Below, in pieces: positions 53,574-62,447 of a stretch of DNA of 64,000 nt. The stretch spans positions 276,516 through 340,515 of the forward strand of contig JAAHFX010000009.1 in NCBI GenBank assembly GCA_010672785.1, in the 5' to 3' direction. How positions within the stretch are numbered: the first letter of the stretch is position 1; the number at the start of each line of letters is the position of its first letter. The stretch comes from Sphaerospermopsis sp. SIO1G1. GTDB lineage: Bacteria > Cyanobacteriota > Cyanobacteriia > Cyanobacteriales > Nostocaceae. The notes below the pieces were generated by a model. It saw only the letters and a program-made list of their open reading frames with translations. It ran no database searches and was not told where the DNA came from. Made by a program: the position numbers and the translations under genes.

Positions 53574-54707
53574 ATGCAAGAAACATATCTACTGGCTGCG
53601 AGCTTGTTAACCGGACTAGTAATCCCAACATCTGCACTGCCAAAAACGCCTAATATCCGCCCAGAAAATACTGATTTTCTAGGGGACTTAAAACAGCGAT
53701 CACAACTGCCAGTAGGTGAAAAAATTATTGCCAAAGTAGACATTTCCTTACCAGAATTCAGTGATCGCAATTTTGCCGACTCAGAAGATTCCCCTTTACC
53801 AGTAACCCAGAAAAACTACTCGTTACCGGAATTTAGCAAATCTGTTTCATCGTCATCTGAAACTCCTGCGAGTCAGGAAAGGAAAAGTCGCCCTAGTGAG
53901 ATATTACTGGCACAAATAAAAAATGATCAACCGTCAAAACCCCAAACAACATCATTAAACCCCAGTTCTCAAACTAAAAAATTGATTCCTGTCTCTGGCA
54001 ACCAATTGTACTATCTGAGATTAGCAGCTCTGAAAAATGGTCAGATATACACTCGTGTAGACAATAATGATTTACAACCTTTATGGAAGTCAGCCAATAA
54101 GCGTAAATTAACTTATCAAGATTGGAAAAGGTTATTGGCGATGGAAGCTAGAGCAATGACTAGAGGACAAGGTAAAAATAGATTGAGTATCTTATTGGGA
54201 GATTCTCTAAGCTTGTGGTTTCCCAAAGAAAAACTTCCCACTGGGAAACTGTGGCTAAATCAAGGAATTTCCGGAGATAAGTCCACAGGTTTGGTGAGAA
54301 GATTAAAGGCTTTTTCAACAACAAAGCCAGAAGTTGTTTATGTGATGATTGGCATTAATGACTTACTCAAGGGAACAAGTGATGAAACAATTTTAGTTAA
54401 TTATCGGCGACTGATTCGTGGTTTACGCCAGAGTCACCCCGAAAGTCAAATCATAATCCAGTCAATTTTGCCCACTCGCCGCCCGCAAATCTCTAACCAA
54501 CGGATTCGTCATCTCAATGTCCAAATTGCTTTAATTGCCAAGCAGCAACAGGCTAGTTTCCTGAATATTCACCACTGGTTTACAGACTTGGATGGTAGTT
54601 TACGTTCTGAATTAAGCACCGATGGACTACATTTATCGCCTGCTGGTTACGATGTTTGGCGTGAGGCTTTAGAACAAATGGAATATATCATTGCCGAAGG
54701 TCGGTAA
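53574..54707 (+). CDS. Secreted SGNH/GDSL hydrolase
   Basis: A 377-residue protein with a short N-terminal signal-like segment (LLAASLLTGLVIPTSA) and a long low-complexity, S/P-rich linker (to about 140). The C-terminal SGNH esterase/acyl-hydrolase domain has block I LLGDSLS (S211 nucleophile), block III GIND (260-263) and block V DGLHLS with D and H. It is probably exported and acts on ester bonds of a surface polymer or lipid. The linker could anchor it in the cell wall. No operon partner is seen. Confidence 0.85.
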   Translation: MQETYLLAASLLTGLVIPTSALPKTPNIRPENTDFLGDLKQRSQLPVGEKIIAKVDISLPEFSDRNFADSEDSPLPVTQKNYSLPEFSKSVSSSSETPASQERKSRPSEILLAQIKNDQPSKPQTTSLNPSSQTKKLIPVSGNQLYYLRLAALKNGQIYTRVDNNDLQPLWKSANKRKLTYQDWKRLLAMEARAMTRGQGKNRLSILLGDSLSLWFPKEKLPTGKLWLNQGISGDKSTGLVRRLKAFSTTKPEVVYVMIGINDLLKGTSDETILVNYRRLIRGLRQSHPESQIIIQSILPTRRPQISNQRIRHLNVQIALIAKQQQASFLNIHHWFTDLDGSLRSELSTDGLHLSPAGYDVWREALEQMEYIIAEGR

Positions 54708-54764
54708 GATGGGAATAGGCCAGAGAGTGAAAATATGCAATCTTCATGCCAGGCTGTCACCTCT

Positions 54765-55595
54765 TTAATTATTCGTGCCAATCATTTCCCGATTTAAAAC
54801 TTGGTTTAATTTACCGCTGCGATAACCTTCTAAATCCAAAGTTACATAGATAAATCCAAAATTTGTAAATGTTTTCACCAAATTCGGTAAATCTGTTTTG
54901 ATCACAAAATCTTGAATTTTTTCTGGTGGTAGTTCAATTCTGGCTGAGTCTCCTTCTGAACGCACCCGTAAGTTATCCCACCCCAGATTTCGTAAATAAA
55001 TTTCTGCTCTACCAACTCGTTGTAATTTGGCTATGGTAATCTCTTCACCATAAGGAAAACGAGAACTTAAACAAGGTTGGGCGGGTTTATCCCACCAAGG
55101 TAAATCTAGTTGCTGAGAAAGTTGTCTCACTTCAGCTTTAGTTACGCCTATTTCTGCTAACGGCGATCGCGCTCCTCTTTCTTTGGCGGCTTGAATTCCG
55201 GGGCGATAGTCTTGTAAGTCATCGGCATTTACCCCATCCACCACGTAGGGATATCCTAACTCCAAAGCTAGAGGCTTGAGTGTATCGTGTAATTCACTTT
55301 TGCAAAAATAGCAGCGGTTGACAGGGTTAGATGTGTAGTTAGGATTTTCCATTTCGTGGGTATCCACCACTTGATGAGCAATGCCGATAGTTGCTGCTTG
55401 TGCTGTTGCATCTGCTAATTCTTCTGGTAGTAAAGAAGGAGAAACAGCAGTTACAGCTAAGGCGCGATCGCCTAATACATCATAGGCAATTTTGGCTACC
55501 AGCGTACTATCAACACCACCAGAGTAGGCAATTAATGCCTGTTCCATTTCTGCAAATAATGTTGTTAATTGTTCTAGTTTTTCTGCTAATTTCAT
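54765..55595 (-). CDS. larE: ATP-dependent sacrificial sulfur transferase LarE-type
   Basis: A PP-loop protein of the LarE/TIGR00268 family. LarE adenylates a pyridinium carboxylate and donates sulfur during synthesis of the nickel-pincer cofactor of lactate racemase. The P-loop reads YSGGVDS (24-30). There is a CYFCKSEL block (C95, C98) and the KPAQPCLSSRF segment with C175, equivalent to the sacrificial Cys of the known enzyme. larA, larB and larC are not in the window, and many bacteria carry a LarE homologue without them, so the natural product is uncertain. Confidence 0.87.
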   Translation of the reverse strand: MKLAEKLEQLTTLFAEMEQALIAYSGGVDSTLVAKIAYDVLGDRALAVTAVSPSLLPEELADATAQAATIGIAHQVVDTHEMENPNYTSNPVNRCYFCKSELHDTLKPLALELGYPYVVDGVNADDLQDYRPGIQAAKERGARSPLAEIGVTKAEVRQLSQQLDLPWWDKPAQPCLSSRFPYGEEITIAKLQRVGRAEIYLRNLGWDNLRVRSEGDSARIELPPEKIQDFVIKTDLPNLVKTFTNFGFIYVTLDLEGYRSGKLNQVLNREMIGTNN

Positions 55596-55699
55596 CTGCC
55601 TACAATTTGCTCAAATTCGACTAATTCTATTATAGAAATTTTGGCTGTAGCGATTTTTCCATCAAGTATTACAAGTAAAGAATTTGAATTTTTCTAGTT

Positions 55700-55870
55700 A
55701 TGCAAATAATCATGGTGAAAAGTCTGGTAAAAAAAGTCCCAGAACAGAGTTTTTCTAGTTTCCATGCAGAGCATGGAAACTCAAGTCAGGAGGTTTTACC
55801 TCCACACAAAGGAGTTTCAATAATATCGCCGATATTCAAATTAGAGTTGCACAGTTTCAAGGATCAATAG
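55700..55870 (+). CDS. Small ORF spanning two hairpins (56 aa), doubtful
   Basis: An ATG frame of 56 codons crosses the 10-bp palindrome at 55758-55780 and the hairpin at 55789-55803. Residues are not family-like. It is open by composition, so it may be spurious. It lies in the gap between larE and the site-2 protease gene, where no other gene is visible. Confidence 0.2.
   Translation: MQIIMVKSLVKKVPEQSFSSFHAEHGNSSQEVLPPHKGVSIISPIFKLELHSFKDQ
55758..55803. promoter_or_regulatory. Two consecutive hairpins upstream of the site-2 protease
   Basis: A perfect 10-bp palindrome GTTTCCATGC/GCATGGAAAC with a 3-base loop (55758-55780) is followed by GGAGGT/ACCTCC (55789-55794/55798-55803). No T-run follows either. 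They stand between divergent larE and the M50 gene and could be an operator, an RNA element, or a repeat. Confidence 0.45.
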
Positions 55871-56054
55871 TAGAACTGCCCAATACTACTAGGAAGTGGC
55901 GATCACTCTGGTAAGGCTAAATTCGCTTTACCACACCTTGCTAGACGGAGACTACTACCTTTATAAAAGTTAATCTTGCTTAATCTTTCGTTACTATAAG
56001 GACATAAAGAGAAGCAAAACAAACTTCTCGATGCTGATATCACAGGTGAATACC

Positions 56055-57179
56055 ATGAATAACGCAATTCGGGTTGGCAACCTTTTTGGAATACCTTTTT
56101 ATATAAATCCTTCCTGGTTTTTAGTTTTAGGTTTGGTAACTTGGAGCTATAGCAGTTCCCTCGCAACACAATTTCCCCAACTGGGTGGCGGATTACCTTT
56201 ACTATTAGGATTGATCACAGCACTATTATTATTTGGCTCAGTTGTTGCTCATGAATTAGGACACAGCTTTGTTGCGATTCGCCAAAATATTAATGTTAAA
56301 TCAATCACACTGTTTATATTTGGTGGACTAGCAAACTTAGAAAGAGAGTCGGAAACTCCAGCAGAAGCATTTTGGGTAGCTATTGCAGGGCCTATCGTTA
56401 GTTTTGTATTGTTTGTCATAGCAGCAACAATTGGTTATGCAACTGCTGCATCAGGGCCATTAGGAGCTATTCTGGCTTTACTAGCTTATGTTAACTTGTC
56501 CTTAGCTCTATTTAATCTCATTCCTGGCTTACCCTTGGATGGAGGAAATATCCTCAAAGCAATAGTTTGGAAAATCACTGGTAAATCTTATCGTGGAGTG
56601 GTTGTAGCCAGCAGAGTTGGACAAATCTTTGGTTGGATAGCGATCGCCTCTGGTTTAATTCCTCTACTATTGTTAGGTAGCTTTGTTAACTTCTGGAATT
56701 TATTAATCGGTTTCTTTTTATTACAAAATGCTGGAAGTGCTGTCCAATTTGCCAGAGTGCAAGAAAGACTCACAGGTTTAACAGCAGCAGATGTTGTCAA
56801 TAATGATAGCCCCATTGTTACAGCGAATTTAAGTTTAAGAGATTTTGCAGATCAACAACTATTCAATGCTCAACAATATCGTCGTTTCCTAGTGACAGAT
56901 GACGAAGGACAATTGTTAGGAGCGATATCAGTTGATGACTTGCGAACCATCCCCAATATACTATGGGCTGAAACTTCTGTTGTCGAAGTGATGAAACCAA
57001 TTGAGCAGTCTACTACTGTACAATCAGATCAACCATTACTGGAAGTAGTACGGTTACTGGAAACGCAAAAATTATCAGCACTGACTGTAATTAGTAATAA
57101 TGGTTTTCTAGTTGGTATTTTAGAAAAAGCTGCAATTATCAACTTACTCCGAAATAAAGTACAAACCAATTTTGCCTAA
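56055..57179 (+). CDS. Site-2 (M50) zinc protease with CBS domains
   Basis: A membrane-embedded metalloprotease of the S2P/Rip1 type. With the ATG at 56055 (MNNAIRVGNLFGIPFYINPS, the family's usual start; an ATG at 56031 is also in frame) it is about 374 residues. The zinc motif HELGH (about residue 66-70) and the later LIPGLPLDGG supply the catalytic site. Several membrane helices fill the first 210 residues, and two CBS domains follow (about 240-370). The CBS pair probably senses adenosine nucleotides. It may cut a membrane-bound regulator; the substrate is unknown. Confidence 0.92.
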   Translation: MNNAIRVGNLFGIPFYINPSWFLVLGLVTWSYSSSLATQFPQLGGGLPLLLGLITALLLFGSVVAHELGHSFVAIRQNINVKSITLFIFGGLANLERESETPAEAFWVAIAGPIVSFVLFVIAATIGYATAASGPLGAILALLAYVNLSLALFNLIPGLPLDGGNILKAIVWKITGKSYRGVVVASRVGQIFGWIAIASGLIPLLLLGSFVNFWNLLIGFFLLQNAGSAVQFARVQERLTGLTAADVVNNDSPIVTANLSLRDFADQQLFNAQQYRRFLVTDDEGQLLGAISVDDLRTIPNILWAETSVVEVMKPIEQSTTVQSDQPLLEVVRLLETQKLSALTVISNNGFLVGILEKAAIINLLRNKVQTNFA

Positions 57180-57205
57180 TCTAAATCATTCTTGAAATAA
57201 AAACA

Positions 57206-57294
57206 GGACTTACGCAAAATCTACTTAAAATACTGTCATTGCCAGGAAAGGAAGCAATCTCAAACCACGACGCTCCGTTAAAATGCGTAAGTCC
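57206..57294 (+). repeat. GGACTTACGC repeat family, copy at 57.2 kb
   Basis: An 89-bp element with perfect GGACTTACGC/GCGTAAGTCC ends and the AATACTGTCATTG core. It matches copies at 43067 and 59653 along its length. It stands just after the site-2 protease gene. Confidence 0.9.
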
Positions 57295-57377
57295 TAAAAA
57301 ACTCAAAATTGCCTTGTTCAGAAAGCAGTTTTGAGTTTTATAGTGTTTACTGAATTTCCTTACAGAAAATTATTTAG

Positions 57378-57667
57378 GGGTTGCTGTCCGCGTAGCGTGC
57401 CGTTAGGCATATAAATATGAAAACATTACTGGTATTGGATTTTAGGCGATTTTAAATTGAAAAAGTACAAGCTTTTAGGTGGTAGTCACTCGAAAACAGT
57501 GCATTTTAATTGGATTGAGAGGGAAAATTTATCCTATCTAACTCTTGAAACTGTCACCCTTCGGGTTCGCCACTTGCTTTATGCCGGGGAACCCGTCCAC
57601 CGCAGTGGCTCACCTGTCACCTGATAAGAGTCACCTGTCTCCACGACAAGACTTTTTGCTGCAACCC
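57378..57667 (+). repeat. MITE-like element, GGGTTGC family, copy 2
   Basis: A 290-bp element with ends GGGTTGC/GCAACCC. It is the inverted copy of 3612-3832, with an extra block of about 69 bp (CCTTCGGGTTCGCCACTTGC and following) near its right end. No target duplication is visible. An open frame over this region is a repeat artefact. Confidence 0.85.
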
Positions 57668-57718
57668 CTAGGTAGTTGGGATTTGAATATTGAGAATTTA
57701 GATACAGCACTTTCCAGT

Positions 57719-57812
57719 TTAATGAGGTACACTATTGGCGGGCAGCCCGGCCAACCCCACAAGAGTTTTATGATTATGATTTGTACCTCATAGCAACGAA
57801 ATCAACTGTAAT
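57719..57812 (-). repeat. GGTGGGCATCTTG repeat family, copy at 57.7 kb
   Basis: Carries ATGAGGTACACTATTGGCGG, CCCCACAAGAGTTTTATGAT and CCTCATAGCAACGAA, the reverse orientation of the 61.35-kb copy. The remainder to 57916 shows no gene. Confidence 0.8.
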
Positions 57813-57916
57813 TTAGCAGATGAATTATTAGACTTTTCCAATATCAATAATTTGGTGAATTCCCTTAACCACAACTAATTCTGAGATACCCAACTTTTAT
57901 TCATTTTTCTAACATT

Positions 57917-58348
57917 CTAGGAAATTAATATTGCAATTTCAGCATTTAATTTCAAACCTGATTTGTGCCAAAGATTTGATTTTACCAAAAGATGATTTTT
58001 ACTTTTATCTGTTGTTGATAGACTACCAAAATAACAAATCTTACTAACTTTTTCATCTGGTTGACATTGGGCAATACCCACCGCATAATCTATCAACTCT
58101 GAAGTGCTTCTATTTAAAGCAGTAGTAACTTCATTGACTATTGCTTGCATTAACGCTACTTCCGTAGATATAACTTCATTCAGATTACAAGCAGATATCA
58201 ATAAATCATGCAGATGACTTTGCAACTGATTCAAACTACCTTCCAACCACAAATTCTCCCGTAGCTGTTGGGGAGTTTGTAAAAGTTTCGACATTCCATC
58301 TAATTGAGAGTTGTGTTCTGGTAAGCTTGAATATTGCTGCATAACCAA
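57917..58348 (-). CDS. Hypothetical helical protein (143 aa)
   Basis: Not recognised. It is a 143-residue, mostly helical soluble protein with a heptad-like segment (about 35-90, ENLWLEGSLNQLQSHLHDLL). The C-terminal part has strand-like sequence (KSNLWHKSGLKLNAEIAILI). The ATG at 58348 is taken, but the GTG or second ATG nearby would also do. It is divergent from the LivH-type permease and may be regulatory, but nothing proves it. Confidence 0.55.
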   Translation of the reverse strand: MVMQQYSSLPEHNSQLDGMSKLLQTPQQLRENLWLEGSLNQLQSHLHDLLISACNLNEVISTEVALMQAIVNEVTTALNRSTSELIDYAVGIAQCQPDEKVSKICYFGSLSTTDKSKNHLLVKSNLWHKSGLKLNAEIAILIS

Positions 58349-58504
58349 TGGACTACCACAAAACCTTGAGTTGAGCAGAAAAGCATAAACTCTGTTTTAT
58401 TGTGTATTTTAACGGATAAGTCTTTCTCAATTGTAATACTTAATTAATCATTTATTTAACTAAGTTACACACACTATATCTTTTCTTCACAAAAACTGCA
58501 AATC

Positions 58505-59371
58505 ATGGATATACAGATAATTCAATTGATCATCAACGGGATTGCCGTAGGTAGTATCATTGCTCTTGCCGCAGTAGGTTTGACATTAACATACGGAATT
58601 TTACGGTTATCCAACTTTGCACATGGGGATTTTTTGACCTTGGGTGCTTACCTAACCTTTGTCGTTAATAGTTTAGGTATCAACATTTGGCTATCTATGA
58701 TTTTGGCCGCTGTTGGAACTGTCACCGCAATGTTACTAACAGAGAAATTACTATGGTCGAGAATGAGATCCATCCGTGCAGCCTCAACAACACTGATCAT
58801 CATCTCCATAGGATTGGCCTTATTTCTCAGAAATGGAATTATACTAATCTGGGGAGGGAAAAATCAAAACTATGATTTACCAGTTGTCCCTGCCATAGAA
58901 TTAGGAGAATTAAGAATACCCCAAAATCAGTTACTAGTTCTGGGTTTAGCAATATTAGTAATTGCTGGTTTACATTATCTATTGCAAAATACCAAAATTG
59001 GTAAAGCCATGCGTGCAGTTGCCGATGATTTAGACCTCGCCAGAGTTTCTGGTATTAACGTTGATCGAGTGATTCTGTGGACTTGGGTAATTGCCGGGAC
59101 TCTAACTTCTCTTGGCGGCAGTATGTATGGCTTAATTACCGCTGTACGACCCAATATGGGCTGGTTTTTGATATTACCTTTATTCGCATCGGTAATTTTG
59201 GGAGGTATTGGTAATCCTTATGGTGCGATCATCGCCGCTTTTATCATCGGTATTGTTCAGGAAGTCAGCACCCCTTGGTTGGGTTCTCAGTACAAACAAG
59301 GTGTAGCTCTATTAATCATGATTTTGGTATTGCTGATCCGCCCTAAAGGGTTATTTAAAGGCACAATTTAA
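58505..59371 (+). CDS. Branched-chain amino acid ABC transporter permease (LivH/NatD type)
   Basis: A 288-residue inner-membrane permease with about eight hydrophobic helices. The LSNFAHGDFLTLGAY segment, the VADDLDLARVSGINVDRVIL loop that contacts the ATPase, and the LPLFASVILGGIGNPYGAII block are typical of LivH. In Anabaena the neutral amino acid N-I system uses separate nat genes, and this could be natD. The other components are not adjacent. It is the only transporter permease in the window. Confidence 0.88.
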   Translation: MDIQIIQLIINGIAVGSIIALAAVGLTLTYGILRLSNFAHGDFLTLGAYLTFVVNSLGINIWLSMILAAVGTVTAMLLTEKLLWSRMRSIRAASTTLIIISIGLALFLRNGIILIWGGKNQNYDLPVVPAIELGELRIPQNQLLVLGLAILVIAGLHYLLQNTKIGKAMRAVADDLDLARVSGINVDRVILWTWVIAGTLTSLGGSMYGLITAVRPNMGWFLILPLFASVILGGIGNPYGAIIAAFIIGIVQEVSTPWLGSQYKQGVALLIMILVLLIRPKGLFKGTI

Positions 59372-59441
59372 ACAGTCAGCACTCAGCAGTCAGCGGTCAG
59401 ACGATGATCTGAAAGCTGAAAGCTGAAGGCTGAAAGCCCAA

Positions 59442-59558
59442 TTAGTCAATGATTTGGAAATAATAAGCTGCCACTAGAAAATTAACAGCTAATAGCAACA
59501 AAGCCCAGCTAGCACGGAAAACATAAGAAGGCTTGGCATTTTTTCCGTTAGAAGTCAT
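59442..59558 (-). CDS. psaX: Photosystem I subunit PsaX
   Basis: A 38-residue, single-helix photosystem I subunit. The charged N-terminus MTSNGKNAKPSYVFR leads into one membrane helix ASWALLLLAVNFLVAAYYF, and the AINFLVAAYYF-like block is the PsaX hallmark. The reading frame is short and easily overlooked. A perfect AGGAG site lies 8 bases before the ATG. It stands alone between the permease gene and lipA, with its own leader of about 90 bp before the next repeat. Confidence 0.85.
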   Translation of the reverse strand: MTSNGKNAKPSYVFRASWALLLLAVNFLVAAYYFQIID

Positions 59559-59652
59559 TTTGATTCTCCTGATTTAATAACTTTTTAACAAATAGCAAAG
59601 AAAAGCACCTATTTTCCACAATCTTTAAAAATATTTGTGGTTGTTAGTTACA

Positions 59653-59741
59653 GGACTTACGCAAAACCTACTTCAAATACTGTCATTGCAACGTAAGGAA
59701 GCAATCTCCAACCCAGACATTTCGTAAAAATGCGCAAGTCC
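59653..59741 (+). repeat. GGACTTACGC repeat family, copy at 59.7 kb
   Basis: An 89-bp copy with ends GGACTTACGC and GCGCAAGTCC, and a core (AATACTGTCATTGCAACGTA) shared with the 43.1- and 57.2-kb copies. It lies in the upstream region of psaX. Confidence 0.9.
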
Positions 59742-59762
59742 TAAGTTATTAATAACTGATAA

Positions 59763-59814
59763 GGGAACAGGGAACAGGGAACAGGGAACAGGGAACAGTG
59801 AACAGTGAACAGTT
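59763..59814. repeat. GGGAACA/GTGAACA heptamer array
   Basis: About seven GGGAACA or GTGAACA units, a heptamer array like those at 30.5 and 52.8 kb (reverse orientation). Confidence 0.9.
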
Positions 59815-59874
59815 TTAGCCTATAGGTAAGGAAAGAATTCTTACCGAAAGTGCAAGATATCTGAGGATCAGTAT

Positions 59875-60011
59875 TGTAGGGTGTGTTAAAACGGAGTTCG
59901 TAACGAACCATTCATTATCAAGGGTTTGGTTCGTGACGCTATCACTTTAGCGAAGCAATTCCCGAATTTATTTACACACCCTACGTGTCTTTTCAAGAAT
60001 CAAATATTATC
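59875..60011 (-). repeat. GTAGGGTGTG palindromic repeat, copy 2
   Basis: The inverted copy of 28829-28976. It includes the same GATAATATTTGATTCTTGAA boundary that forms the end of the glycosyltransferase gene at 28840. Here the boundary lies 14 bases before the lipA stop codon region, outside the coding sequence. Confidence 0.82.
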
Positions 60012-60024
60012 TTTATATGATTTA

Positions 60025-60921
60025 TTACAATTCCCCAGCATGATATGAACTGCGAACTAATGGCCCTGAGCGAACATGACTAAAACCCATATCCTCAGCT
60101 ATTTTACCCAGTTCATCAAATTCTGCCGGTGTCCAGTATTTTTGCACTGGTAAATGTGCCAAAGAAGGACGCATATACTGGCCAAGAGTGAGGCGATCGC
60201 ATTCTACAGCCCGTAGATCCTTCATAGTTTCAATTATTTCTTCCTTAGTTTCACCATGTCCCAGCATTAAACCTGACTTTGTGGGTATAGTCTCATCAAT
60301 TTCTTTCACCATCGCTAAAACAGCTAAAGAACGATCATATTTTGCTCCGCGACGCACCGGGCCGGTTAATCTTTTTACTGTTTCTACATTGTGGTTATAA
60401 CAAGCCGGTTTGACATTAACAATCGTTGCTATTCTTTGTTTTTGCCCACTTTCCCCAACACCAGCACCACCCCAAAAATCTGGTGTGAGAACTTCAATTT
60501 GTGTTTCTGGATTCATTTGACGAATGCTTTCCATCGTCTGTACAAAATGACCAGCACCCCCGTCAGCCAAATCATCACGAGCTACAGCTGTCAAAACTAC
60601 ATACCGTAATTCCAATAACTGAACAGCTTCTGCTACCTTTTCCGGTTCTTTTTCATCCACAGGCATTGGAGCATGACCTTTATCTACCTGGCAAAAAGCA
60701 CAAGACCTAGTACAAGTTGGCCCCATTAACAAAAAAGTTGCTGTTTTCTGGGAATAACATTCGCCCCGATTAGGACAACGTCCTTCTTCACAAATCGTAT
60801 GAATTTGGCGTTTTTTAATGATACGTTGTACCGTGGAAATCTCGCTAGCATTACCAATAGAACGACGTAACCAGCTAGGCATAGCTTCAATTTCCGCTCT
60901 TAATTCTTGTGAAACACTCAT
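60025..60921 (-). CDS. lipA: Lipoyl synthase
   Basis: A radical-SAM enzyme that inserts two sulfurs into the octanoyl chain on lipoyl domains of dehydrogenases and the H protein. The ATG at 60921 (MSVSQELRAEIEAMPSWLRR) is the best start; an in-frame ATG at 60942 also exists. From the longer start, the auxiliary-cluster cysteines are C51, C56 and C62 (CEEGRCPNRGEC), and the radical-SAM motif is C77, C81, C84 (CTRSCAFC). A conserved VRSSYHAGEL C-terminus with the ligand Ser is present. It is preceded by repeats. Cyanobacteria often carry two lipA paralogues. Confidence 0.95.
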   Translation of the reverse strand: MSVSQELRAEIEAMPSWLRRSIGNASEISTVQRIIKKRQIHTICEEGRCPNRGECYSQKTATFLLMGPTCTRSCAFCQVDKGHAPMPVDEKEPEKVAEAVQLLELRYVVLTAVARDDLADGGAGHFVQTMESIRQMNPETQIEVLTPDFWGGAGVGESGQKQRIATIVNVKPACYNHNVETVKRLTGPVRRGAKYDRSLAVLAMVKEIDETIPTKSGLMLGHGETKEEIIETMKDLRAVECDRLTLGQYMRPSLAHLPVQKYWTPAEFDELGKIAEDMGFSHVRSGPLVRSSYHAGEL

Positions 60922-60942
60922 AAAAACCCTTGCTAAAATCAA

Positions 60943-61777
60943 TCTCTATATTAAATGGTGAGTATCAAGTAACACAATTCACACAATTTGATTGACAGGG
61001 TTATGTATAAGTGTTAGTATCTATTGCAACTAAATCTAATGTTTAAAAAGTTAGTATAATAGTAGCTTTTACAGCATATAATTATTAAGTATATTCTCAC
61101 TATCAAGGATATTTAACAGAGTCTTGTGATTTTAACTAAGCATATGAACAACTCTGCTTTCAATTTCGTCATGATTCTGAGTTTGTTGTGTGAGCTACTC
61201 GGTATCTGTGGTAGAGAACTTTACACTCTGTACCTGTTAAGAATCACACAAACTAGTAACTGAGGCTATTGGGATTGAGTTAAACAAGAATGAGACAAAA
61301 AACCATCACCTAACTATGATTATTAGTAGTTTCTCAAGAGCAGACTTACAGCAGATTTCGTTGCTATGAAGTACAAATAATAATCATGAAACTCTTGTGG
61401 GGTGGACATCTTGACCGCCAATAACCTACCTCATCACACCGGAAAGCACTGTATCACTCATATTTTGAGGCTAAAAGCCTCGCTATTGCCTGAACTAGCA
61501 TATTTGTATAAGTTTTATTGTTGATAGAAAAATCTGAATCATGTTTGTGAAAACTGATGAGAATGATAGATAGTGCAAGTATTGGTACAAAATCAACCCT
61601 AGTAGCTTTTAGCAAACCCATCGAAGTTTCCAGATATACTCTGTCTGGATGATTCCCAATCAACAAACAGCATGATCAAATCGTTCATGTTGGTTGTAAC
61701 TATATAGTGGGAGAATTCTTAATATCAATCGGCTCGCCAGCCATCTAAACTTATAATCTTTAGTAGAGTAATCAGTC
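60943..61777. other. Gene-poor region between lipA and the response regulator
   Basis: This is 835 bp holding a GGTGGGCATCTTG-family repeat (61345-61454), but no convincing gene. A 39-codon ATG frame (61144-61263) with a hydrophobic start exists but has no supporting feature. I see no clear promoter beyond AT-rich sequence before the GTG at 61778. Confidence 0.5.
61345..61454 (+). repeat. GGTGGGCATCTTG repeat family, copy at 61.35 kb
   Basis: Contains TTCGTTGCTATGAAGTACAA, ATGAAACTCTTGTGGGGTGG and ACCTCATCACACCGGAAAGC, matching the 41.65-kb copy in the same orientation. Confidence 0.82.
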
Positions 61778-62359
61778 GTGGCCAACAAAATTCTAGTGAT
61801 CGATGACACAACAGTGGTCAGAGTAAAAGTAAGAGAAATGCTACCTCCTGGCAATTTTGAAGTATTGGAAGCAAAAGATGGTGTAGAAGGATATGACCTG
61901 ATCCTCAGTGAAAAAGTTAACTTAATTATGTTAGATTTCATACTTCCGAAAATGAGCGGCTGGGAAGTATACCAAAAAATACAGGAACAACCAGAATTAA
62001 AAAAAATTCCCCTAGTAATCATGTCAGGACGTAAGGAGGAAGTCACAGAGAAAATTCCTGAACCATTTGAGTATTTTGAATTTCTAAATAAGCCTTTTGA
62101 TCAACGTCAATTAGTAACTGCTATCAAATCATCAATGGCAAAAGCGGCTAAAAAAGGTCGCCAAGAAACCAGTAAACAACCAGCCGCAACAGGAAAAACA
62201 GAAGTAGTTGCAACTCCAACACCACCGCTGACAGAAGACACTTCTAACATAGAAATTCAAGCTTTAAATGCCAAAATTGTGAAAATGCAAGCTGAAATTG
62301 ATGGGTTAAAGAAACAGCTTGCTCAGGTGGTTACATTTATCAAACAAAAAATCAAGTAG
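61778..62359 (+). CDS. Response regulator with helical C-terminal tail
   Basis: A 193-residue protein starting at GTG. The receiver domain (1-120) has D9/D10, phosphoacceptor D53 (LIMLDFILPKMSG) and the LNKPFDQ lysine near 108. A charged, proline-rich linker follows (KQPAATGKTEVVATPTPP), then a coiled-coil end (about 155-190, EIQALNAKIVKMQAEIDGLK). There is no DNA-binding domain, so output is likely by protein interaction, as in pili/phototaxis (PatA/PixG-like) or other chemosensory systems. The partner is not in the window. Confidence 0.85.
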   Translation: MANKILVIDDTTVVRVKVREMLPPGNFEVLEAKDGVEGYDLILSEKVNLIMLDFILPKMSGWEVYQKIQEQPELKKIPLVIMSGRKEEVTEKIPEPFEYFEFLNKPFDQRQLVTAIKSSMAKAAKKGRQETSKQPAATGKTEVVATPTPPLTEDTSNIEIQALNAKIVKMQAEIDGLKKQLAQVVTFIKQKIK

Positions 62360-62401
62360 TAGACTACAAATCTTTTCCCTATTCCCTGTAAATCGAAGAT
62401 T

Positions 62402-62434
62402 AATAGGTAATTGAAAAAAGATCAATTACCTATT
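62402..62434. terminator. Bidirectional hairpin between response regulator and ndhB
   Basis: A perfect 12-bp stem AATAGGTAATTG/CAATTACCTATT (62402-62413 with 62423-62434) and a 9-base loop lie between the convergent response regulator and ndhB genes. No long T-run follows on either strand. Confidence 0.6.
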
Positions 62435-62447
62435 AGCAAAGAGTAAC

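Noticed and set aside
57545..57793. 82-codon plus-strand frame
   Set aside because: It spans two different dispersed repeats and is an artefact of them.
61144..61263. 39-codon ATG frame with a hydrophobic start
   Set aside because: No ribosome binding site, no recognisable family, and the length is within chance for AT-rich DNA.
61454..62046. Minus-strand frames (70 and 128 codons) around the response regulator
   Set aside because: One is antisense to the receiver domain and the other lies in gene-free sequence; neither has family-like sequence.
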